From assembly GCA_963931865.1 (NCBI GenBank), contig OZ007513.1, positions 4,380,098 to 4,444,097 of the forward strand: a stretch of DNA of 64,000 nt, written 5' to 3'. This document shows positions 1-10,770 of this stretch, piece after piece; position 1 is the first letter of the stretch; each line of letters starts with the position of its first letter. Below the pieces are notes generated by a model. It was not told the origin of the DNA, made no database searches, and was given only the letters and a program-made list of their open reading frames with translations. This DNA is from Axinella damicornis (Eukaryota; Porifera; Demospongiae; Axinellida; Axinellidae). Made by a program: the position numbers and the translations under genes.

Positions 1-205
1 GGCAATGAATGTCGAAGAAAGTGTTAGAGCAATGGTGCTAAAGGCACGACAAAATCGCTTGTATCTCTACCACCGAGGTGAGTTTCAACACCAAAACGGG
101 TCACTGCAGATAGCGATCATGGCGGTATAGTCACTAAGTAGCTAATTAATTGCCGTGTAAAGATTATGAGGCACACTTTTCCCCCTACCAGGAGTGTATA
201 TACAT
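1..205 (+). repeat. Family M interspersed repeat, 3' part
   Basis: This is the end portion of a repeat (called family M here) seen at least eight more times in the window. It holds a short ATG-led reading segment ending in the splice-donor-like GAG|GTGAGTTTC at about 85. It ends in a sequence related to the family terminus CCCCTACCAGGAGTG. The 5' part lies outside the window. Confidence 0.6.
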
Positions 206-514
206 TGGCTTGTGTTCATTGAAACTGCGAGTTCAGCATACATTACTGAGAGGATGGTATGCCCACTGGTGTTCGATAGGGTACCAGATTCCCAAGAATG
301 TACGGAAGCAAGAGAATGGTTTTGGGTGTAAGCTGAACCAAGTGAAATAGTTTTGAGGCTAAGTGTAAACTTTGTGTAATGACCAGACACTCTCTACTGG
401 GGGGCATGGATGCCTGGCCATGAAACAAAGAAAGGACCACAAGCAAGCAATTGAGGTGTAATCAGTGTCCCTTTGCTCAATCGAATTGTTGATGGTCCTA
501 AGATTGTACTTATA

Positions 515-800
515 GTAAACGAGGGGCAAGCTAGCTCGTTCTAATTAATGCACATGTCACATGGCGACCATGCTCAGTCTACTGAGTCAGCAATAGTGGC
601 CAAAGGAAGGACAAGACATTATTATAGCACTCGATCACAACTGTAATAATTCTTCACTTACCTTTGGCCGCCATTGCTGACTCAATATCAACCAAGAGTG
701 GTTCTCACGTGTTATTTGGAACTAGCTCAAGCTTGCACTACCAGCGAGTTGCAACCGGTTGCAACGGCTACCAGGAGTGCAGTTGCCCCTCCTAGAAGAA
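515..800. repeat. Family M fragments in head-to-head (inverted) arrangement
   Basis: The left arm (about 520-620) and the inverted right arm (about 668-797) both carry the family M leader: a GGGGCAA end, the CACGTGGC-like segment and an ATGGCGGCC-like start. The right arm ends in GCTACCAGGAGTGCAGTTGCCCC. Two oppositely oriented 5' ends give a foldback structure. Confidence 0.5.
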
Positions 801-993
801 AGCATATATAGTTTTCTCCGAAAAGCAGAAATGATTTAGTGATGGCGTATGCCTCTCAAAAGTGAAGACATCCTCAGTCCCATATCCCATTCCAAAATTG
901 TTCAGCACTGTATAAGCCATACAACACTGACTGCCATGCTGTATGTACAGTCAGCAGGGCAATATGAAGTCAGTTGTAGTCTTATTCACTTAC

Positions 994-1092
994 CCCTCTC
1001 TCATCTTTGATGTTGACATCAACTCCCTTCTCAATGAGGTATCCCACTGCATCTGTATTGCCTTCTAGAGATGCTGCATGCAGGGGAGACAC
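994..1092 (-). CDS. Ankyrin-repeat exon (cassette 1)
   Basis: This is a 99-nt exon that encodes exactly one 33-residue ankyrin repeat. The acceptor (TCCATCAG) and donor (GTAAGTG) flank an open phase-0 frame. It shows the ankyrin signature SPLHAASLEG and ends YLIEKGVDVNIKDERG. Ankyrin repeats are helix-turn-helix protein-binding modules. The partner is unknown. It lies downstream of exons 5739-5940 and 3488-3528 on the same strand and is the last ankyrin exon visible before the window edge. The gene probably continues beyond position 1. The repeat core is intact, with no sign of decay. Confidence 0.85.
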
Positions 1093-1119
1093 CTGATGGA
1101 GAGAAGTCACACATAATTA

Positions 1120-1562
1120 CTCTCCTGGTAGGGGAAAAAATTGTGCCGCGTAACTAATCAAACCTCACAGCACATAGGAAAGGTCTACAGAGATTCTGAC
1201 TACACCGTCATGATCACTATCATGCAGTGACACAACTGCACAATACTTGTGGTAAAAATCACCTTGGTGGTGGAGATACAAGTGCTTTTGTCGTGCCGTC
1301 GGCCGCCATTGCTCGAGCGCTCTCCGACTTTCGTTGCCAGTACACCTCTTACAAAGGTCCCACCTGACCACACGGCCATGATCGCTGTAATTCAAACGCT
1401 TACGTGCCGAAACTCCGGCTGCCATTGCTAGCGATCGACTGAGCGTGGTTGCCACGTGGCATGTGTGTTAATTGGAACGAACTGCAATACTTGGCGTGCG
1501 CTACAGCGAGTCGAAACCAGGGTTGCAACGGCTACCAGGAGTGTGGTTGCCCCTCGTTATAT
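1120..1562 (-). repeat. Family M interspersed repeat, near full length
   Basis: Both ends are present: CTCCTGGTAGGGGAAAAAATT at about 1124 and GCTACCAGGAGTG...GGTTGCCCC at about 1530-1556. On the minus strand the internal ATG-led segment encodes ARQKHLYLHHQG, matching copies at 19.5 and 36.5 kb. The repeat sits immediately upstream of the 994-1092 ankyrin exon. Confidence 0.65.
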
Positions 1563-1960
1563 ACAGAAACGTTGTATACAGAAACGTTTATGGTACAGTA
1601 GTCGCACGTTATTAGGTGCATTTACCTATATCTCTACAGGAAGGAAATATGCGCCTACATGTATAAGCGAGATGCGCCTAATAACCAATGACATTCCTTG
1701 AATAGGAAGTGCGCTACAATTTGAATTATAGCTTTTTTCCACTCCGTAGGATCGAAAATGGCAGAGTTTCTGGAAGGAGACTGCAGTGTTTAACAGCAAG
1801 TACCTGGGACGAGAGTTGAACCTGCACCTAACAGTGAATATGCGCCTATAAGTGAGCTGTGCCTAATAATGCACGACTATACGGTATCATGGATGAGTTC
1901 TGCGCCTCATAGTTCTGTTGGCTTTACTAGTAGGCATCAATCCTCAACCAGTACAAAACA
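1563..1960. other. Intronic/intergenic, no supported gene
   Basis: Only short non-conserved ORFs and AT-rich sequence. I see no domain, splice-phased exon or clear repeat boundary. Confidence 0.5.
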
Positions 1961-1963
1961 GAA

Positions 1964-2112
1964 ACGTAATTGAGATGTAGATAGCAGAACGGCAAAAGGC
2001 AGGGAAACAAAGTAGGGATGACAGCACAAAACTTTTCAATTAATATACAGCTCTACCACACATTTATATAAAAGATATGTAGGGGGGCTTCAAGTTGGCT
2101 GTATACAGAAAC
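1964..2112. repeat. Family Q palindromic MITE, degraded copy
   Basis: It shares the arm words GATGTAG, CAGAACGGCAAAA, AACAAAGTAGGGATGA and ATATGTAGGGG with the well-preserved palindrome at 20831-21081. Its second arm is not recognisable. Confidence 0.45.
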
Positions 2113-2221
2113 ATTTTATGCTACACTTTTTCACTGCTTTTTACCAGACTGAGTCTGATATCTCTATGTTTCGATACATTTTAATGTAATGTATGAATGA
2201 AGAAAATTGTATTGCAAATGA

Positions 2222-2410
2222 AGCCATATAGTTGTTGAATGGGTGGTTTCAAACGCTTCATGAGACTTCAAATTGCAGAAAAGTTATGGGGTCGTGCACT
2301 GCTCAGTGTAAAATGCTGCATGCCATTTTGTGTGAAAACAGTACCCTCACGACGGATGTTGTTACGTAGTTTAGCCTGACACCAGAGTGTATATAGCGCC
2401 CAAGGGAGAG
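2222..2410. repeat. Family R interspersed repeat fragment
   Basis: It shares GGGGTCGTGCACTGCTCAGT and the surrounding block with copies at about 9.9-10.3 kb and 21.17-21.6 kb. The downstream E-rich ORF of those copies is absent here. Confidence 0.55.
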
Positions 2411-2619
2411 GGCGTATAAACTGCAACATCCTGGATGATAGCCTGTTGCTAGGTGAGTTGTTTTTGAACTGCTCTACTGTGCTTAGTGCACGTTTGAACA
2501 AGCGTAGCTGCTCTGTTAATGTGATTTTGAACCAACTACGCAGCTGCTCTCCAGGAGAAGTTTGTCATGGATGATCTCGGGCTCATTGCACATTTCGCCC
2601 ACCTCGCCATGCAACAAAG

Positions 2620-2884
2620 TAGTGCTGGGCGATTTTGTATATCGATTATTGTGAACTTGATATATCGATGTATTGGGTAGTGGGTTGGATAGGTATCCAG
2701 TAGCATACAGCTCACACATTTTCACATACATGAGTGAAACTGGAACAGCGCATGTGAAATATATGCACTGAATAAATGCCATATGGATTCAATACTGCAA
2801 TATCGGTTTAAAACTATATATTGATATTAAGTAAGCCGTACGATGTACGATATACTGTGAAATCGATATATTGTCCCACGTCTA
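2620..2884. mobile_element. hAT-like MITE with 8-bp TSD
   Basis: A 265-bp AT-rich element starts TAGTGCTGGGCGAT and ends in the imperfect inverse ATTGTCCCACGTCTA. Exact 8-bp duplications CAACAAAG flank it at 2612-2619 and 2885-2892. An 8-bp TSD with TAG...CTA ends fits non-autonomous hAT elements. It resembles 35053-35368. No coding capacity is seen. Confidence 0.75.
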
Positions 2885-2946
2885 CAACAAAGCAGTATTT
2901 TTGTGACTTGTCACTAAATACACCGAAACAGCAGAACAATCTGGAG

Positions 2947-3469
2947 TACCGTATTTCCTAGCCTCATTCCCAGGCTGCGTGGGAACGAGGCTATGTATTT
3001 CCATGATCAAAATGCCGTGGCTACTATTTATTTCATCACACGATTTACTGTGGCTACTATTCCAGGGCAGCCACTAATCAAAGGTGGCATTTATTAAACT
3101 CAAGAAGTGAGGAAGCGGATTGGTGCATCGTGTTTACACAGCTTTGTAGCGAAGAAAAAGCTTACAAAGAAGGTTGAAGTTTTGCTTCAGTCCCGTGTGG
3201 TACCATCATAGTCATCCCAACAAAACGGTAGGAAACTGTCAAAGCCATTAGTTTCACGAGAGATTTCACCAGCCACACGTCGCTCGCAGTAAAAGGTCAC
3301 CGTCGCTTCCCTCCTCGAGCGCTTTGCCCTGCTGAGGTTGCTGACATGCTGATATTCGATTACTAGCCTGGCTACTAAACAAGGGCAGCGTTTCTTTTGT
3401 TCAGGCCTTCTGAAGGTGCTCAAGGGCGGCCACTAAGTAAGGACTGCGTTTGATCATGGAAATATGGTA
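2947..3469. mobile_element. TIR element interrupted by a GCCTCGTTCCC palindrome
   Basis: The left end ACCGTATTTCC...ATGATCAAAATGC is matched inversely by GTTTGATCATGGAAATATGGTA at the right. A short AGCCTC(A/G)TTCCCAGGC palindrome (2958-2994) is inserted near the left end and flanked by duplicated TATTTCC. The minus-strand ORF inside has no recognisable domain. Confidence 0.5.
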
Positions 3470-3487
3470 TGTAGTACGTAGGATTAC

Positions 3488-3528
3488 CTTTCTCCAGTGC
3501 TCTCCCATGGATCCAAGGGTGCTGATAT
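3488..3528 (-). CDS. Mini-exon B of ankyrin cassette 1
   Basis: A 41-nt exon lies between acceptor CCCTCTAG and donor GTAATCC. It is called because its phase (1 in, 0 out) complements exon A at 5739-5940. Homologous mini-exons of 47 and 35 nt sit in the same relative place in cassettes 2 and 3. Joined to A it continues GVG then DISTLGSMGEHWRK. It supplies the tail of the first ankyrin-like unit. Too short for a domain search alone. The evidence is positional conservation and phase. Confidence 0.65.
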
Positions 3529-4377
3529 CTAGAGGGGGAAGAAAAAAAATTTCACTGGAAGCACTATACTCACGTTGTCAGTTCAGGTAATGACTGCTAT
3601 GAGCACATTTATATCACCCATGAAACCGTACAGATACGCAAGGTGATCAGAATGCCTACAATGCCACTTGTGTTGATAATATTTCATGAATACGAATAGC
3701 AGGACTGAAAATTCACAATCACATCCACCAAATATCCACGGGATGTCATTCCTGTGATGTTTCATATGTACTTTTAGCCCATTTTCCCTGCTATACCCCA
3801 CTACTGTACATAGTCGCACATTATTGAGCGCAGCTCACTTATACGTAAGCTAAAGCACATATAATTCACAGGTTGGACTCTCATCCCAAGCTACTCATTG
3901 AGGTCTTCATGCAGATACTCAGCCATTTTCGATCCTATAGACCATAATTCCAAATGAAGCACACTTCCCACTGAGGAATGTAATTCGAAGTTAAGTGTAT
4001 CTCGTAAAATAGACACCTAGTTCCTCCTGTGGAGATAATATTATAGGTGCAGGTGCTTAAATATGGTGACTAGTTCAAGAACATTGAGGTACTATACTTC
4101 CAAGATCAGACGTGTCTGCCGAATAGTATCATGCATCTGCAAAGTTTTGTAGTCACTGTCCAACAGCTAGGAAAATGAGCAGAATTTTCAGGGTCGAATA
4201 ATACAAACGACAATTTGTCTCCCACCACCACATGCAACAAGTGAAAGTGGTTGTGCAGTGTTACCTGAAACCAGCTGGTGCCTTGGTGGTACGTCTTCCG
4301 GATCCAAGAGGATCTACTCACTGACATTGGAGCTATTGCTGGGCTGCCACTCTCGGATAAATACTACCCTCTAATAG

Positions 4378-5572
4378 GGCATACCCGAATCTATGGAACG
4401 TGAAACAAAACGAAACGAAACGAAACGAAACAAAACGAAACGAAACGAAACGGAAGTACATGTAGCAGTAACTTCCTGTACAGCTAGCTACAAGCTGTGT
4501 GTGCGAAGCTAGTTAGCTCATAGATGGGATCGTTTGTGTCGCGGTCAGCGTGCAGCAGTTCCGAGCTTTCACTGTAGGGGCAGGAAGCTCTGAACGAGGC
4601 CAGGTGACTAATTAGGCCTATACCTTGCAGTTTGATAGAAGCAGCCGTAGCTAGCTACCTCATCTGTCTGTGTAGCTTGATAATAGCTATGTGCACAGTA
4701 ACACTGAAACAAGGCGCGAGACGACCTACACACGGAGGGAATCACCGCTATTATTAACTATTAGCTCCATGGACAGTAGTCTGGGTAGTGTATTGTCCAT
4801 GGAGCTGGAGGTACCCGGCCTCGTCCGGCTTTATGCATATTGCCACGCCCACTTCCGCTGTTTCACGACTGACATAGCTAGAGCTCATTCAACAGCAAAC
4901 ACATAATGCAACACAAGCACACATCACATCATGTCATGTCTCATCCAATGGGCTGTAACCTATAGCTAGCTATCATGTCATGAGGACCATGCAGCGAATA
5001 TGCCGAGGCATGGGCACCCCAGACATGACAACATTCACCCATCACCATCACCCTGGAGCAAACCATCAGATTCCTCTGGCCACACTTTTTGGTCACATAC
5101 GTGCAACACATCTAGAGGGAGGGGGCAATCATGACTGTATAGCTGCACCAAAGTCACTGTCAAGAGCAGTCTTAACTTTCTCGACATGACAGGCCGGTAG
5201 GATGTCCCCAAAGAATACAACACCGCTGCACACCCGTTCGAGGTACATGTAAGTCTTTTGGGCTTGCACAGGTACCACAGAAGTCTTGTCACTTCGAAAA
5301 TAAGAGCTCTCTCACAGCTCCCGGTGGCATGACCCCAAGAAAATCACACCGCTGCACACTCCTTCGAGGGGCTCTCACCACAGTCTTATCTTCGAAAGCA
5401 AGAGCACTCTCTCACAGCTAGCTGTACTAGAGCTAGCTAGCTAGCTACTAAGCTAGTTAGCTACACGTAGCTACTTATTCGTGCACGTGCGTGCTCGGTC
5501 CTTATTCCGTTCCATTTCATTTCGTTTCGTTTCGTTTTGTTTTGTTTCACGTTCCATAGATTCGGGTATGCC
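4378..5572. mobile_element. Mutator-like non-autonomous element with CGAAA-array TIRs
   Basis: The 1195-bp element starts GGCATACCCGAATCTATGG and ends in its exact inverse. Both termini run into pentanucleotide arrays (AACGA/AAACG units at 4403-4451, the inverse at 5513-5550). Exact 9-bp TSDs CTCTAATAG lie at 4369-4377 and 5573-5581. A 9-bp TSD with long TIRs is the Mutator (MULE) hallmark. The interior has a diverged direct duplication (about 5199-5290 and 5325-5420) and no transposase. It sits in the intron between exons A1 and B1. Confidence 0.8.
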
Positions 5573-5738
5573 CTCTAATAGTAACTCCCAATATATTGAC
5601 AAGAAGAATAAATACATACCAGCCACGGAATTTGGCTATGGGAGTATTGGAAATGAAGCTACATAAGTACAATGTTGCAAATTTTAGGGCAGGCTGATTC
5701 ATGCCATGTAACTGCTGTTCTGCTAGCCAGAGTCTTAC

Positions 5739-5940
5739 CTACACCCTTCTGAATCAGGGTATCCATCATTGGAATAGACCCAGTCTTGGCAGCACAGCAC
5801 AGAGCACCACAGACGGCTAATTGCTCTCCTATATTGTTGTCATCATTAGGGACCACCTTCTCAACCTCTGCTAGTAGCTGATGGAAAGACTCCACATCAC
5901 CTTCACAAATGACCTTAATGAGGTCTACCATCACAACCAC
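5739..5940 (-). CDS. Exon A of ankyrin cassette 1
   Basis: A 202-nt exon (67 codons plus 1 nt) lies between acceptor ATATTAG and donor GTAAGAC. The frame is open throughout. The N-terminal half resembles a helical pair (DLIKVICEGDVESFHQLL). The C-terminal half is ankyrin-like (ALCCAAKTGSIPMMDTLIQKGVG). Two homologous exons lie at 24100-24295 and 36839-37046, with the same end phase and conserved CGALC/NGTMC/SGTLC plus MMD.LI.KGVG. An in-frame Met near residue 4 could be a start, but the acceptor shared by all three copies argues for an internal exon. The function is presumably scaffolding through ankyrin repeats. Confidence 0.8.
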
Positions 5941-6246
5941 CTAATATGGTAAATGAGGCACATGCATATGATCACAAAACTGGGGCCTGCCCACGCTGTA
6001 TATATGTACATAATTATAGGTCTACCAACACTACGATAATGGTCAAGAATTTGTTCAACATTGGTCAAGTGGAAATCACACACCAGGTAGCTGTTGAATC
6101 ATGGCCCAGGTCCTACTCTCTTCATGTGGAAACCTGGGCAGACTCTGATTGCATCTACCAGCACAGCTAACCTTGTTCAAAGACTGCCCATAATCAGGCA
6201 GTGTACAAACGGCATGTTGATCAGAGGCTGCCCAAAGTTAATGCAA

Positions 6247-6350
6247 ACAAGTAATAAAAAACATTTAAAATGTAGCAGGATGTAGGGATACCAGAACGGC
6301 AAAAAGTAAGTAAACAAGAGGGATGATCGAACACAACAGTGAAGTATACC
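6247..6350. repeat. Left arm of family Q palindrome (partner at 9383-9505)
   Basis: About 100 bp (AAAAAACATTTAAAATG ... GAAGTATA) is the near-exact reverse complement of 9386-9505. It ends at a run of about 22 C residues (6351-6372). See the finding on the split palindrome. Confidence 0.65.
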
Positions 6351-6392
6351 CCCCCCCCCCCCCCCCCCCCCCTACAGAGATTTTCTTCCATA

Positions 6393-6674
6393 CTAGGGGC
6401 AAAAAAATTTTCCCAAAAAATTCTAGGGGATTTAGTGATAGCCTGTCACATTCCATGCACCTCACAATAAACCTAAGAAACAAGGGGAAATGCCATTAAC
6501 CAGCCTCAGTCCCATCCCATTTATTTAAAAAATGTAGAATTTAGGGATGGGATGGGACTGAGGCTGGTTAATGGCATTTCCCCTTGTTTCTTAGGTTTTT
6601 TGTGAGGTGCATGGAATGTGACAGGCTATCACTAAATCCTCTAGAATTTTTGGGGGAAATTTTTTTGCCCCTAG
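6393..6674. mobile_element. Family P palindromic MITE
   Basis: A 282-bp near-perfect palindrome with ends CTAGGGGCAAAAAAA / TTTTTTTGCCCCTAG. Each arm contains CCTGTCACATTCCATGCACC and a motif around CAGCCTCAGTCCCATCCCAT at the loop. Related copies lie at 31460-32181 and 59746-60025. The TA inside both CTAG ends could be a TA target duplication. Non-coding. Confidence 0.8.
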
Positions 6675-7374
6675 TTTGTGCACTTTTTTGAGCGCATGAA
6701 ATGCGTAGCTTATTAGTCATGTTATCACTTAGCCTCGTTAGGAAGGAGTCTAGGTATCACTGTAAGGGTACTCTGAGTCGTAGGAACTTTTGGACTCGTC
6801 TAAGAGGAGTATCATTCTCATAATTATGGTCAAAGAATGCATTTTGTGTCACTAAATTTAATGTTATCATAACTTTGTAAGTGCTATCCACTTGAGATGC
6901 CCACTTGTACACACTTGTTATGAAATCTGGTAATTGGGGAACATAGCAACCAATTTGCAGAGTGCAGTGTCTTTATGCATACAACTGCTCCCTTGGTCTT
7001 TACAAGGTGATGTATGTCACTAGTTTAGTCCAACCCACCAAACACCTAAATGGCACTAGGTTAATGAATAAACCTTTTGGTTTGCAGTCAAATTCAATTA
7101 TCAACAGGTTGATATATGGGGGATGTGAAGGTTGTTCATGGTAATTGGGAGGTGCATGTTTAAATGGGAGGATAATTACTTAGGAGCTTGATAGAACAGG
7201 ATGCAAGTGATAATTCACTGACTCGTTCCTAATCCCATGAGAGGCACTTGGAGTAGGGGGAACAGAAAGGAATTGTTAGGTGCATCAATGTTCAGGAGCA
7301 GCTTAGAATTGTATGCTGTAAAAGAGTGGGTCTTGTGTTGGAAGTCGCATAATAATATTATGTTTGATATACAG

Positions 7375-7700
7375 GTCTGGTGTTTGCTTGATCACACAGT
7401 GGATGTAGGGTGTGTGTTTGCTTGATCACACAGTGGATGTAGGGTGTGCGTTTGCTTGATCACACAGTGGATGTAGGGTGTGTGTTTGCTTGATCACACA
7501 GTGGATGTAGGGTGTGTGTTTGCTTGATCACACACAGTGGATGTAGGTGTGTTTGCTTGATCGCACAGTGGATGCAGGGTGTGTGTTTGTTTGATCGCAC
7601 AGTGGATGTAGGGTGTGTGTTTGCTTGATCGGACAGTGGATGTAGGGTGTGTGTTAGCTTGATCGCACAGTGGATGTATGGTGTGTGTTTGCCAGTGGAT
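7375..7700. repeat. Minisatellite, about 33-35 bp unit
   Basis: About nine copies of a unit with core TTGCTTGATC(A/G)CACAGTGG and ATGTAGGGTGTG. Copies differ in CA/TG insertions and A/G changes. Its minus-strand translation is repetitive (HPTSTV-type) and extends the upstream ORF 7735-7993. I treat it as non-coding. Confidence 0.85.
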
Positions 7701-7734
7701 GTAGGGTGTGCATGGTCAATGAATGGAAAGTGCA

Positions 7735-7993
7735 TTACATGTATGTATAGTTTGGTACTCCAGTCAGCATCAGGAAGGCCTTCCTCTGTACAGGTGGTTT
7801 CTGATCCCAGGCTGCGGGACGGGTTAGGGTTAGCATGCTTAATCTGAAGCTGTGTCTCGATGCGAGGAAGGCCAGGCAGTGATCGTGAACAATCGGGAAC
7901 GACATCATCATATTCACTGCACGCATTGACTTCCTCTGAAAAGAGGTCATCAAAATCTTTGATGGCAGCAAGTTCCATAAGCTGCTTGAACAT
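7735..7993 (-). CDS. Hypothetical acidic ORF segment
   Basis: The minus-strand ATG-led ORF starts at 7993 and stays open into the minisatellite. Its first 80 or so residues look coding: acidic and non-repetitive (MFKQLMELAAIKDFDDLF, then EYDDVVPDCSRSLPG). The remainder comes from the tandem repeat and is unlikely to be real. I do not recognise a family. It could be an exon of the ankyrin transcription unit or a transposon remnant. A donor near 7740 was not clearly identified. Confidence 0.35.
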
Positions 7994-8129
7994 TTATCAG
8001 CAGCACATCAATTTTGTGGACATCCCAGTCATGTTGCCGCGCAAGGTAAATCAATCGATGAAACCTGTGCAGCAGTGGGTAGTGGGTAGATGCCGCTCCG
8101 AGTCACAATTCGCAGCAGTTTATACGAAT

Positions 8130-8765
8130 ATAACTCACTGCTAGGGGAGTCTTGGCGACAATACTGCCTCTCACTTGAACTTGGGATGGATGAAAAGACA
8201 CGAAAGTAGAACAGCTTGGTACAAATCCCTCTTTACAGTAAGCCACCAGATGAGGGATGGACACAGATGGGTGTGGGTGTGTGTGTATGTTCGAAATGCG
8301 CATGCACAATACAATGCCACTCCCACCGCTCATTTTGGGGGCCACAAAATGGGGTCGTGTGAGAGATCGTCGACGCCAGAATCGCCGCTGTTGCCAGGTT
8401 GCAGATATACGGATGCAAGGACTCTACTGCGGAGAAAGCGGTATTGTTCTGTGCTTAAATGAGCTCAAGGACTCCTTTCGTTGGTGAGCTATGCTTGACT
8501 ATGAGAAAGAAGAAGAAGAAAGAAGAAAGAAAGAAGATGACGAAATCGGAATTTTACAGCGACTTGTCTCTCGACTCCCGCGTACTCTCAGGTACGTTTA
8601 AGAGTGTTTTTGTGAACTGCTAGGCAGTGCCATTCTGTCTGCATGCTTGGTTTGGGCCTTTGTAGCTTCTTTTGCCGTTTTCCTGCTAGTGCATCAGTAT
8701 GGTAAATTCGAAATTCCTTGGCCATCCCTAAATAGAGAACGCTATCGCGTTCTCTGATATACCGT
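8130..8765 (+). repeat. Family T interspersed repeat carrying a short membrane-type ORF
   Basis: It shares long blocks with 32796-33530 (+) and, inverted, 58680-59400. Its end is the hairpin GAGAACGCTATCGCGTTCTC. A reading segment starts MLDYEKEEEERRKKEDDEIG at 8491 and continues to LPRTLRYV before a TAA at 8599. In the same frame past the stop comes a hydrophobic stretch LLGSAILSACLVWAFVASF. The third copy (33304-33501) is open through this stretch. Confidence 0.65.
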
Positions 8766-8880
8766 AAATTAAGAATTATTCGAGTTGAAAATATTTCATG
8801 TGAAATATTTTCGTGTTAAAAATTTTTCGTAGCCCATCCGGGCAACGAAATTTTTTTAACACGAAACATTTTAACACGTG
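8759..8880. repeat. Foldback element with TACCGTAAATT end
   Basis: Inverted AATTTTTCGT/ACGAAATTTTTTT and GTGTTAAAA/TTTTAACAC words flank CCCATCCGGGC. It belongs to the broad TACCGTA-ended family K. Confidence 0.5.
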
Positions 8881-9229
8881 TACATTTGTGACGCCAAGAA
8901 ATTCGAGCGATCTGGCATGGAGGAGTTCGAAACAGTCTGTTGTATTCGAGGCTACCATGTGTACAAAGAAATATGGGAGGCAGCAGCTGGAAAAATGCTG
9001 ATATGTGAGAGGGAGCCACGCAACGCTCAAAAATAGTTCGTCTCACCTCCTGTATTGACCACGCTGCTTGCCTGTATCGCTCGTCACCTTCTCCACTTCC
9101 TTGTTCGCAAGAGCGATTGCCTGCGAGGGCAGACAAGAAGATAACGACCCCCTGGGATCGGGAAGACCGTCCTTCGGCTTGAAGTAGCTTCGAATTGACA
9201 TTGTTGAACTGTTTCGCAATCAGAGTTCG

Positions 9230-9356
9230 TACCGTAAAATTATAAATTATCGTTGTTTTAATAATTAGCTGTCGAAATATTTTCGTGCGTTTAAATTTTG
9301 TAGCCGTCTCTGTCTACGAAAATATTTTAACAACGAAACTTTCCCAAATTACGGTA
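9230..9356. repeat. Small TACCGTA...TACGGTA MITE
   Basis: It begins TACCGTAAAATTATAAATTATCG and ends AAATTACGGTA, with inverted CGTTGTTTTAA / TTAACAACG and TTTTCGT words. About 127 bp and non-coding. Confidence 0.55.
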
Positions 9357-9382
9357 CATGACTGTACAATGAAAAAAGATAT

Positions 9383-9505
9383 GTAGGGGTGATTGTATAC
9401 TTCATTGTTGTGTTCGATCATCCCTCTTGTTTACTTAATTTTTGCCGTTCTGGTATCCCTACATCCTGCTACATTTTAAATGTTTTTTATTACTTGTTTA
9501 TGTCA
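9383..9505. repeat. Right arm of family Q palindrome (partner at 6247-6350)
   Basis: The sequence from GTATACTTCATTGTTGTGTT to TTTTTTATTACTTG is the reverse complement of the left arm 3 kb away. The 9389-9664 ORF only reads through it and has no domain. Confidence 0.6.
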
Positions 9506-9894
9506 TTTTTTGGCAGCAGGCGCATGTTTAAGCTGAAGTTTGCTGCAAAAGTCAGTGACCTCACAGGCACCTGGGCAGTAGGTGTCCTTGCCTTGGTATA
9601 TGGACAATATTACTCAGGTATTACACTTCCAGAATTGGAAAGCCACTTAGTTCTCCCTGTCTAGATGACCATGGCATAGGCAGTTTATAGTAGGGACATT
9701 CATATGGGTGTTGAGAGTTGAGATAGGCATTCACCCTGCTCACAGAATACAGTATAGGTAGCAATCATGCGTACAGGGACTAACCTCAGTCTTATAAAGA
9801 GTGCCTCGTTTGATTGACAACGCAACAGTCAACGCATCTTCCCCACTGTTTCTAATTCAGCGATCTTGAGTAATAATTACGTATCGTTGCTAAG

Positions 9895-10330
9895 TGATCG
9901 TTTAAGTGCGCATGCGTACAAACGTGAAAATGGCGTGACAAACGAAGCCATAGTTATTGTAGTGGGCGGCTGCAGCCACCTGGTGAAGACTTGGAGGTAG
10001 CAAAAATGCGATGGGTCGTTGCACTAGCTGCTCGGTTGAAAATGCTGCTGTTTCGTGCGACAACCATCGTGACAGATTGAGGCAACGTTGAGCTAAGTTG
10101 TCTGAAGAAGAAGAAGAAGAAAGAAAGTTGCCCGTTTTGCGAGTGCCTGGTTTGGTACTTTCGCGATGGTTTTTCGCGACGCTGGGAGTCTTGTTGGCCA
10201 TGAAAATACTCGAAGATGACTGGTATGTTGTTATAAAGGCTTATAAGTGTACCGTTTCTGAGATTTGGAGAGATTTTTTTGTATTAGCATATATTGCGTG
10301 TACGTCGTATCCCTATACACACAGAGTCTA
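9895..10330 (+). repeat. Family R interspersed repeat, with short ORF
   Basis: It shares GCCATAGTTATTG, the GCGATGGG(T/G)TCGT(T/G)GCACT block and the following E-rich stretch with 21165-21605. From 10098 it encodes SEEEEEERKLPVLRVPG, then LVLSRWFFATLGVLLAMK, a short hydrophobic segment. The 21-kb copy encodes a similar sequence (GVVLSRRLFTTLGVFWARK) in a different ORF context. A repeat-borne peptide is possible. Chance is not excluded. Confidence 0.5.
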
Positions 10331-10439
10331 CCGACTCTGTGATAACTCGATCCTTGAGAACATCTGCATTGATCTGGCTCCTCTTCCAAATGTTGGCAGC
10401 AACACAACAAGCCAACATCTCGCCAAATGAGAAGCCTAC

Positions 10440-10770
10440 ACAATTCAAAGTTCTAGCTCACGGCTCATTCCAATTAACGCACGTCACATATTGACCATGG
10501 TCGGGTCGAAGCGAGCAATGGCAGCAAAAGTGAAGGCCACAAAATATTACAGAGTTCCCAACTTTGCCACCAGGGTGAGTTTCGGCTTATAGGCGTCAGT
10601 GCACAATGATAAACATGACAGTGTACTAATTAGTATCTTGTGGGCCTCTCCTAAGAGCCGTACTGTCAACAAAAGTCGAAGCAAGCGCTCGCCCGAGCAA
10701 TGGTGACCAACAGGAAGACAAAACATATCTGTAGCCACCAAGTGAGTTTCAGCACCAAATTACATGTTTT
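10440..10770 (+). repeat. Family M interspersed repeat
   Basis: It carries the leader (AGCTCACGGCTCATTCCAATT), the ATGGCAGCAAAAGTGAAGGC mini-exon ending ACCAG|GGTGAGTTTC, and the second block ending CCAAGTGAGTTTCAGCACC. The GGGGCAACC end is missing. Confidence 0.6.

Noticed and set aside
5035..5292. Minus ORF inside the 4378-5572 element considered as transposase
   Set aside because: 85 codons, no DDE, zinc-finger or SWIM motif, and it overlaps a diverged internal duplication.
7375..7700. Regular ~34-bp repeats resembling a CRISPR array
   Set aside because: The copies are contiguous with no unique spacers. The genome is eukaryotic. It is a minisatellite.
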